Below are positions 55,866 through 64,000 of a DNA stretch of 64,000 nt, piece by piece. The stretch spans positions 61,566,106 to 61,630,105 of the forward strand of contig CM022949.1 in NCBI GenBank assembly GCA_012931725.1, written 5' to 3'. Position numbers and translations under genes: made by a program. Below the pieces are notes generated by a model. That model was given only the letters and a program-made list of their open reading frames with translations. It did not search any database and had not been told where the DNA came from. Position 1 is the first letter of the stretch. Each line of letters starts with the position of its first letter. The stretch is from Litsea cubeba (lineage: Eukaryota > Streptophyta > Magnoliopsida > Laurales > Lauraceae).

Positions 55866-58800
55866 CTAGTAATATCCTAACCTTTTTATCTGATCATAGA
55901 GCTTAGGTCCAGCCTGATGAGCTCCGCAAAGACCAGCATGAACTTCTTTGAGTGCTTCTTCAGCCTCTTGTTGTGACAAGCCGCGTAGAAGTACTCCGTT
56001 GAAGGATTTCCTATAAAGGCTTTTTGAAGGAATATCCAAATGAAAGCTTGGGGTTCGCCTTTGGATGCTTACCCGTTCTTTTGGATCTTCAGGTAGGATT
56101 CCGAACATAATGTAATCAATGAACGGATCCCTCCAGTCGCCGATTGAAGTTTGAAGGATTGAAATCCTACTTCCGACCACTTGGTGGCATTCAGCAACTG
56201 CTTGGTGTGTGTTAAGAGGAGGAAGGATTCTTCTTTCGCACACTATGATTTGCATGTTTTCCCCTTCCTGGATTGCCATGGATGCGGCAAGTCCGGCTAG
56301 GGCATCTGCACGTATGTTTTCACCTCTACGAATGTGGGTGATGTGACAGATGTCAAACTTTTGCAGAAGTGATTGTGCCTTGTTGTAGTAAGGCAACAAA
56401 TCTGGCTTCCTGACTTCAAATTTCTGATTCATCTGGTTGACGATCAGTTGAGAGTCTCCAAAGACTTCCAGCATGGTGATACCGGATTCGATGGCGAGTT
56501 CCAAACCTAAGATCAGAGCTTGATATTCAGCTGCATTGTTTGTGCATGGTTCCAGTAGCGAGAAAGCGTGTGGAATCATGTATTTGTCAGGGCTAACAAA
56601 GAGGATGCCAACTCCCGAGATCAGCTGTCTTTTTTCATTTGTCCTGGTTGCACCGTCAAAGTACATGTCCCAGGAGGCACTTTGTGAGAAAGTCTCCACA
56701 TTGTAGACTGGTTCGTCTGGGAGATCATCTCTAAGCGGAGAATCTTTAGGCAATGGATGCTTTGCGAGGAAGTCCGCTAGAGCTTGCCCTTTGATTGCTT
56801 TTTGTGGTACATACCTAATATCAAATTGTGACAGAAGGATGGACCATTTTGCCAGTCGAGCATTGAGAGAACCTGCCTTTGTGACAAGGACCTTCAAGAG
56901 GTTGACCCTCGAGACCAGGTATACTGTGTTGGAAAGCAAGTAGTGACGCAACTTTTGTACGGCGAACATCACTGCAAGGCATTCTTTTTCGACTGGAGAG
57001 TAGCGATGCTCTGCACCTACTAGCATGCGGCTGAGGTAATATAGAGCAGCTTCTTTTCTTTGATCATTTTCTTGCGCAAGCAGAGCTCCCAAAGAGTGAT
57101 CAAGGGCTCCTGCGTACAAGATGAATGGTTTTCCAGTGGTAGGAGCAGCTAACAATGGAGGTTTTGTCAGGTATGACTTGATGTCTTGGGAAGCAGCTTC
57201 ACAGTCAGCATCCCAGACAAAGTTTACACCTTTTTTCATCAATCGGGAGAATGGACGGCATTTCCCCGAAAGATTGGAGATGAACCGTCTGATGTAGGCC
57301 AATCTCCCTTGAAGCCCTTTGAGTTCTCTCAAGGTTCTTGGAGAGGGCATTTCTAGAATGGCTTTGACTTTTATGGGGTCAAGCTCTATTCCAGCTTTCC
57401 GAACTAAGAATCCGAGGAACTTACCCGACGAGACGCCGAAGAAGCATTTCAAAGGATTCATTCGCAGTTTGTGTTTGCGAAGCCGGAGGAAGACTTCTCG
57501 AAGGTTTTCGAGATGATCTTCTTTTCTTTTGCTTTTGACGGCGAGGTCATCAACGTAACATTCAACCGTCTTGTGCTGCATATCTTGGAATATTTTCATC
57601 ATAGCCCTCTGATATGTGGCACCAGCATTTTTCAGACCAAATGGCATGACAGTGTAGCAATACACGCCAAATGGGGTCCGAAAAGATGTATGTTTTTCAT
57701 CTTTAGGATGCATCTTTATCTGATTGTAGCCAGAGAAACCATCCATGAATGTCATTCGCTCGAATCCACAGGTATTATCGATCATTACCTCTGGTATGGG
57801 GAGCGGAAATTCATCTTTAGGGCATGCGCCATTCAGGTCTCTATAGTCAATACAGACCCTGATCTGCCCGTTCTTCTTTGTCACGGGGACAATGTTGGCC
57901 AACCATTCAGGATGTTGTTCCTCACGGATGAAGCCGACACTTTTGAGTTTTTGAACTTCTTGTTCAATTTTATCCATCACATCTGGACGGAATCTTCTTT
58001 CGCCTTGCTTGACAGGCTTGATGTCTTCTTGAAGATTGAGTTTGTGAACTGCTATTTTGGGGTCTAAGCCTGGCATTTCAGCGTAAGACCATGCAAAGCA
58101 ATCAACGAACTCACGAAGAAAGGCGATATACTCGGGTAACTCATCATCCTTTATATTCTTGCTTATGAATACAGGACGTGGGTTATCTGGTGTTCCCAAG
58201 TCTATCTTTTGAACAGGATCTTCTGTTGGAAGGTTCGAAGGTGGTTCCTCCACAATATTTTTGGAGGCTTCCAGCTCAACGAAACCTTCCGGGTTTTCAA
58301 AGGCATTTCCAGACCAAGGTTTTGTTCCTTTCCACGGGTCTTCTTGATCGGTAATTTTCCCAAGGCTTGCTATGAGATGATCCCTATCGCCTGTTGAAAC
58401 CGGGTCGAAGTAGGCTACTTCTTTTGGAGATGAGGGTTCTTCTGGGTCAGAAGTCCACACGTCTGTGCCATCGGACAACTCCTCTTCATTTTCGGAGAAA
58501 TCGTGCCAATTGGATGAGCTTCCTGGATCTTTGTCAGGTGACTCATCAAAGAGATATCCAGGGAGATCGATGTCTTCATGGACTTGAGAAGTTGAGGCTT
58601 GGTCAGTATATTGACTTTTAAGCCTTTGTGTCAACTGTCTCAAGGGAGTGTCAGGATCATACCCTAACCCGTGTGAAGACTTTTCTACATAGCCGTAGAG
58701 TCTCCAATCTTCCAGCTGGCTTTTGGTCAAGACGGGCCCCAATGGCGTGAGAATACCGCGTCCTTCTCCCAAACCGACTGGGTTTTGAGCGTCATAGCCC

Positions 58801-59240
58801 ATTTTCTTCATAATAGCTTGTGCCACAGAACTGTATAAGGATAGTTGAGGCATACCTTTATTTTGGAAAGGTTCAAGCATGGAGTTTGATGAAGAAGCAT
58901 CCGATCTATGGAAGAAGATCGGCTTTTCCTTTGCTGAAGTTGCTGGAACAACGAAGGAAGCTGACGTAGGATCTTCTATGTCAGAAGTTATCTCCATTGG
59001 AGTGAGAGCAGGCTGAACTTGCTGAGTGTCAGCTTGGCTTGACGATGTGTCGTCTTCTGGCTCTGAATCCGAGTCCGTGTCTTGCATGATAAACACGAAA
59101 GAGACAACAAATTTGCCCTCAGGCTTTTGTTTTGCCTTCTTCACTTTAGTTGTGATGACCAAAGGCTTTGAAGGTTTGAGGGAGATGATGAAGGGAGTTT
59201 GAATGCTCTCTTCAGATTTACCGGATGGTTTGTTTTCTTC
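55866..59240 (-). pseudogene. G-patch-RT-RNase H-archaeal RNase H-integrase finger, large element
   Basis: Long open frame (1098 codons from 59162; the first codon given is not an ATG and the frame stays open upstream to about 59320). Order: acidic region, G-patch-like AIMKKMGYDAQNPVGLGEGR, RT (VCIDYRDLNGACPKDEFPLP, FMDGFSGYNQIKMHPKDEKH, FGLKNAGATYQ, YVDD), first RNase H, second archaeal-type RNase H (MYFDGATRTNEKR...GVGILFVSP, NNAAEYQALI, FGDSQLIVNQ), then part of the integrase finger (GLCGAHQAGPKLYDQIKR). The upstream protease is in another frame; the switch point coincides with A10 at 59313-59322. Confidence 0.9.
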
Positions 59241-60735
59241 CGATGATTGTTGAGGAGCTTTGCCTTTATCTTTCTGGAGATTTTCGGCAAAGGATGCTGT
59301 GTGCTTCTCCTCTTTTTTTTTTCACCTTCATACATCTGTGAGTCTACGAAGTGGACTTCTTTACCTTTGAAGGGTTTTCTGTCCGCAAAGACTCGATGTA
59401 TCATGCCGTCGTCGCCAACAAACTTGATGCATTGATGTAGAGTTGAAGGGACAACACCATTCTCGTGGATCCAAGGGCGTCCGAGAAGGATGTTGTAGCA
59501 TGAAGGGGTTTTTATTGCATACACTGTGACCTCAGAGATAAGATCACCGATCTGCAACTTGAACCTGATTTTGCCGATAGGCCTTTGAGTACTCCCATCG
59601 TATCCAAAGATAGATACAGATGTGTGGCTCAGCTTGCTGGGTTGGATGCCCAACTCCTCAAGAGTTGATGTGGAGATGAGGTTGAGTGCAGAACCTGGGT
59701 CGATCTGAACTCTGTGCATAGGCATTTCCTTGATATACCCTGTGAAGTATAGGGGTCGGTTATGCCTGGTTTCGCCAAGTAGGAGGTCGTCCTTTGTGAA
59801 GGCGATGGTTGCAATGGCTGCTTTTTTAACCAAGAGGCATTCAATGCATGATCCCTCAGTTTTCTTCTTTTCTCCCTTTGAGGAGGCTTCTGAGTTTTTG
59901 ACCCGGTAATCCATTTCAATTTGGAGGACTTGCGGGGCATGTTTGTCGACATCCTCATTCAGCTTTTGTAATTCCGAAATGAGATTATCACGAGTGTGCG
60001 GAGACATTCGCAACAAATCTAGGATGTGCAGACGTGCAGGTATGTGCTTGAAGTGTTCAATCAAGTCATACTTGAAAGCCTCCTTAGGGCCTGCATGTTC
60101 ATCATTGTTGCCACTAGGGGCGCTTACAACATCTCTTCCCGAAGGATTTACATATGTAAAGGAAGATTGGTTGTAATTTTTGTGGTAGTCCCAGCCAGAG
60201 CGGGTGCCTCTACCAACTTCGAGAGCTTCTTGAGAAGGGTCTTCGTTTGGAAGATTGTCTTCAGGATCAAGAGGCTGTCGTTTTTCATTTGCTGAGGATG
60301 AATCAGCAGCAGAGTTGCCATCCTCAGTGATCGTGTTGCACGGAGCATTTTCCGGGAACAAGTCTTGAACAGCATCCAGCAACCTTTCTTCTTCGTTGAC
60401 TAATTCATCATCCCAAGCATCAATGGCTGGGAATTCTTCAGTCAGGAAGGGTGTGAACTTTGAAGTCACAGTCTCAGGAGAAGAAACCTGAGAGGGTGTC
60501 ATTTCAGTGAAAGTCACGTGACACGAGGTGGCTCCAGAAGATACATTGCTAGGCGTCGCCGGAGTGTAAGTGCTCTCATCAGACGATGCTTCGGAAGAGC
60601 TACAATCCCGAATTATCACATTACAGGAAGCTCTGACGGGAGACGTTGCCTGATCGGAGTCAGACTCATCCTCGGATGTAAGAGGATCGTCTATCCAGCA
60701 ATTTTCTCCATTTTCAGGAGTTAAGGGAGGATGTA
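59141..60735 (-). pseudogene. Protease region of large element, 5' end lost
   Basis: On the minus strand: an acidic, Ser/Thr-rich linker between gag and protease, then HNRPLYFTGYIKEMP, protease VQIDPGSALNLIS (D-P-G where D-S/T-G is usual; this variant also occurs in other plant elements) and CYNILLGRPWIHENGVVPST. The open frame formally starts inside the LTR at 60820, but that start is an artefact: the element sequence ends at 60735. After 59313-59322 the frame (RRSTQHPLPKISRKIKAKLL) no longer looks coding and stops at 59141, whereas the -1 frame continues into G-patch and RT. Confidence 0.82.
59310..59326 (-). promoter_or_regulatory. A10 slippery site at protease/RT frame change
   Basis: Minus strand GGTGAAAAAAAAAAGAGG. 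In the protease frame the codons are GAA AAA AAA AAG AGG, so the last seven bases are A AAA AAG, a canonical -1 frameshift heptamer. A -1 shift there enters GAG GAG AAG CAC, which is open for about 1.1 kb codons to integrase. A one-base loss in the homopolymer would look the same. Confidence 0.5.
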
Positions 60736-63700
60736 TGTCACGCCCCCGGACCGAGGTCCCGCTAAACGAGGCCCTAATCCGGGGACGCAGCGCGACGGGC
60801 CAGAAAAATTCCGCCCGCACACGCTAGTTTCCCACAGGTTTCCGTGGTAAGGATTCACGGAATCCGATCCAATAGTGATGTATAAGACTCACTTTCATAC
60901 AAAAGAATTACGCGGAAGCTTTGTAGCAAACATAAAAGTCTCACAAACGGATATAACATGAGAACGCAAGAGACTAGCATCAAAAGAGAAACATTTACTG
61001 TAGGCCCCAAAGTTAGTTACAGTTGATACAAAAGTAAAGTAGATCATTAATTACAAACTTTTCCCCAAAAGAAAATAAGCCAACAATGGCCATGACAAAA
61101 ACCCAAAAGGTATAATATGAAATCCCCAAAATGTGATCGCAGCTCCAAGGTAACCCGACGTCTAATTGACATCGTCGGGCTGCCACTCGCCCTCCACTGG
61201 AACTATAGGTTCCGCCTCGAAGTGCGCCTCAACCGCGAGGGGCTCGACATCTGACACCAAACAAAAGAGAGTCAGACACGACGGTCTGGCAAGCAATTAC
61301 AACAATAATAGGATGAAAGTAAAACAAAACATAATAAGGAAGAGCTACGATGAAATCACGATTAATAACAATGTCGAAGTAAAGATAAAAGATACATCTC
61401 GATGGTTTACAAATCCAATATCATGATGAGTAACATAAACAAATACCATGAGATGAATATTAATGCATAAAAACAATGGCAACCCACATAAAGCTATATT
61501 CTCCTGTTACCGAAGTAACCGGAGCAGACAAACCGTAACCACTAAACGTGGGACCGGAACGACATAGTCGTTATCAGACAGAACCGTAGCCACTACTCGT
61601 GGGACCGGATAAATTACCGTTGCCATGGTCGGCACAAACGGAATCCAAACTGCAGCTGGCAAACAAAATAAAGACCCCAAGCCGGATGATCAGTCCGACA
61701 AGGTGACCTAAGCCTAGTGGTGCCATTTTAGTGAAAATCCGAAACCTCGAAGAAATGCAATTCTATTTATAAGATACATTTCCAAAGTTGATAGAGAACT
61801 ACTCCAACAAATGCATATGGTCAAAGCCAGGCAAAACAAGTGAGTAGTTTCATCATTTCTAAAATATGGGGGTAACCCATTTCCAAAACAATAAAAGAAT
61901 TGGAGAAAGAACCAAAACAAAAGTCTTTTTATACAAAAGAGTGAATGATGGGTCGGTTGACTAAGCGGGTAGTCTCGATGTACATATGATCCCCTTTATT
62001 GTCATTAAAAGAAAGTGATTTGGTGCCACTGAAGATCGTTGACAATCACAAGGGATTAAGTGTACATTCAGACTCAAGGGTTTTCCTAAGTGGTATTGGT
62101 CATAGTCCAAGACACATCTCATCATGAATTCTAGGCTTGAAAAGGGTGAATGGGCTTCACTTATAGGAGAGAGTTTAGTGCTGAATTGAGCTTGGACATA
62201 GGCCCGAAGTGGGCTTGAAATTATATAGAATAAGTCTTCCTTAGAAGTAGGTTTAAATCCCTTTTAATCAGGCCCACAGCTGGCCTTATTCAAGCCCAAC
62301 AGTCCATTGAAAACAAGTCCAAACAATCCCTAACATAGCCCACAATTCATGTCATACACAGCCCAACAATAAGACCCAAGGACAGCCCAAGAATTGACCT
62401 TAAAACAGGCCCAACAGACCCCTAGAAAATGGGCTCATCACATCTTCAATTGGGCCATCAAACAACCCTTAAAAAGTCCTTTAATCAGGCCCAGACCCGA
62501 GCCCAGACTGAGCTGGGCTCGCTCGAGCGGACCCAGACAGTAGCTGGGTCGCTCGAGCGGACCCAGACAGTGCCTGGTCCGCTCGAGCGACCCACTGGGT
62601 CGCTCGAGCGGACTGGGCCTGCCCAGTCCGGCCCGAGTGCAGAAATCCTCTTCTTTTTTTTGTGTTTTTCTTCCTCCTTTTCTTGATCCTTCCAATTCCC
62701 TTCTTCCATAGACCATTCTACAACATCTTGGGCCTCTTCTCAATCTCTACAAACCATTAAACCATCTAATTAACATAAATTCCACACTTTTTAAAGAAAT
62801 CAAACTTCTTTTCCATCCCTTTGAACACCCATTTGAGCACAATGAAACAAACTTTCCAAGATACTAAAGTGAGAACAAATTTTCCATACATGGTAAAGCA
62901 ACAACATAATTAAGATGGCTATGACAATGATTCCTTAAAGCATAATAAACCATACACTAAAGAAGATTAACACAAAAAGGGAAAAATCAAGAAATAAAAC
63001 CAAATGAGGGAAAGCATCACATTAATGTGGAATATACTTGCCTTTAGCCAAGATAAGCTCAAAACCACTCCTTAAACCAATCCTTAGAGTTTCAAGCTCC
63101 AATTCTACAAAAACCCCAAAAAATTTCCCAAGAAACCCTAAAATGTCAACATTTGTAGATCCTCCATGAAAACCTTAACAAATGGGATAAAAACACTCCA
63201 AATGGAGAGGAAAGCAAAGATCTAGAGTTTAGGAAACCAATGCTAACCTTGAGGAACCCAAACCAAGAAGAAAGGCTTGAATGGAGGGCTTCTCTTAGCT
63301 CAAACTCCTCAAGAATGGTATCCTTAGGAAGCTTGAAGAGGGAGGAAGAGTTTGAGGAGATCAGTCCTCTAAGAGTACCTCACCAAGTGAGAGTTCCAGA
63401 TGAGAGAGAGTGAGAAGGGAGAAGAGAAAAACCCTAGCCAAAGAACTTGCTGGAATGGAAATGAAGAAGGAGAAGAAAAGCTCTCTTCTTAAGAGACAAG
63501 CCAATGTGGGCCCCGATCTTCACAAGCCTAGAAACGGTACTTGCGGGCCCCGAACGAAAACGACGAAGAAGACGAAAATGATCGGCGAAATTTCCACTTT
63601 CCAAAAAGTATATTTTTGACAATTTCTGGAATTTTCGAAATTTGGGTACAGGTTTTGTGTGAAATGTCTATTTTGCCCTTTTTCTCGAAAAACGCGATTT

Positions 63701-63997
63701 CTGATCATAAAATCAAGTTGGCCAAAACATGAAAGTTGATGATCTAAATGAAATAAGTCAAAATACACATAAATTGGGATTTCACAAGCATCATGAACAA
63801 ACTCAACCATTTTACACACAATCCACGGGCGCCCCGGCCCGTGTCACACTTAAGTCATGGACTAACAAAGGTTCTCAAAGCTAATCAAACAACCTAATCT
63901 AGCTTAATAAAATAAGCTAATCGTCCACTAACCCCACTTATCCACTAATCGCGATTAAAACATAATTAAATATTCAAACCTGGGTCGGGGTCTGACA
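60736..63997 (-). repeat. Second long LTR of family A
   Basis: Minus strand TGTCAGACCCC (63997) to GGGGGCGTGACA (60736), 3262 bp, homologous to the LTR at 1672-5499. It is not followed by a primer-binding site (next bases TACATCC), so it is a 3' LTR or a solo LTR. The flanks ATGTA and TCC do not agree as a target duplication, which favours a 3' LTR of an element extending right. It is inserted in the polyprotein gene of the large element. The TATA word seen in the other copy near 4990 is missing at the matching place (about 63480). Confidence 0.75.
62521..62610. repeat. Cluster of four GCTCGAGCG palindromes
   Basis: Four copies with spacers CGACCCACTGGGTCG, GACCCAGACAGTAGCTGGG and CAGTGCCTGG. 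Homologous to the five-copy cluster at 3993-4102, so copy number changes between family members. Confidence 0.8.
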
Positions 63998-64000
63998 TCC

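Larger units (their letters stand above)
37414..64000 (-). mobile_element. Very large Tat/Ogre-like Ty3/gypsy element (5' part outside window)
   Basis: Minus-strand order in the window: protease, (frame change) G-patch-RT-RNase H-archaeal RNase H-integrase, noncoding minisatellite region, opposite-strand PMD gene, polypurine tract, 3' LTR. The gag and 5' LTR are not seen because a family A LTR interrupts the protease-side ORF at 60735 and the window ends. A copia element (44689-52191) interrupts the PMD gene. Without the two insertions the visible part is about 15.8 kb, so the complete element probably exceeds 20 kb, as in Ogre-like elements. It inserted into the gag of the copy at 35767. Confidence 0.82.

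Noticed and set aside
60736..60820. Start of the protease-region frame at 60820
   Set aside because: The first ~28 codons are LTR sequence; the element's own DNA begins at 60735.

Overview
The window is nuclear DNA of a flowering plant. The evidence is a spliced auxin-conjugating GH3 gene, plant-type LTR retrotransposons (Ty3/gypsy Tat-like with two RNase H domains, a long-LTR Ty3-like family, Ty1/copia), CACTA and hAT-like DNA transposons, a MULE remnant and plant mobile domain (PMD) sequences. The species cannot be named from sequence alone. By eye more than 85% is transposable element, and GH3 is the only host gene I can support.

Layout. 1-5499: the 5' end (minus strand) of a long-LTR retrotransposon (primer-binding site 1656-1667, LTR 1672-5499), inserted in a copia-like LTR remnant (5500-7195). 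7196-8700: degenerate LTR-like DNA. 8740-9868: decayed MULE transposase next to an opposite-strand PMD fragment. 9869-11731: lone copia-like LTR. 12077-13337: hAT-like element with a duplicated SINE-like unit. 16090-29315: probable CACTA element containing a non-autonomous hAT element (16551-17315) and an almost complete Tat-lineage retrotransposon (17792-28814, minus strand) that carries a spliced gene on the opposite strand. 30957-33058: GH3 gene. 35767-37413: 5' LTR and gag of a second copy of the same Tat family, cut off where a very large minus-strand Ty3/gypsy element begins (37414 to beyond the window). That element has its 3' LTR at 37414-39988, a spliced plus-strand PMD gene (41121-53277), and integrase, RNase H, RT, G-patch and protease (54879-60735). 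It is itself interrupted by a young Ty1/copia element (44689-52191) and by a second long LTR (60736-63997) of the family seen at the left edge.

The most interesting biology is in the two Tat-type elements. Each carries between pol and the 3' LTR a convergent, intron-containing gene with its own TATA box. The two genes encode different proteins: a Transposase_28-like (PF04195-like) coiled-coil protein in one, a PMD protein in the other. PMD also occurs beside the MULE remnant. Other points are a canonical A-AAA-AAG slippery heptamer exactly where protease must shift to the RT frame in the large element, expanded GC palindromes in two unrelated element families, and a copia element whose LTRs look very young although its coding region is badly broken.

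All alignments and counts were made by eye. Where I infer frameshifts, assembly error in homopolymers is an alternative.
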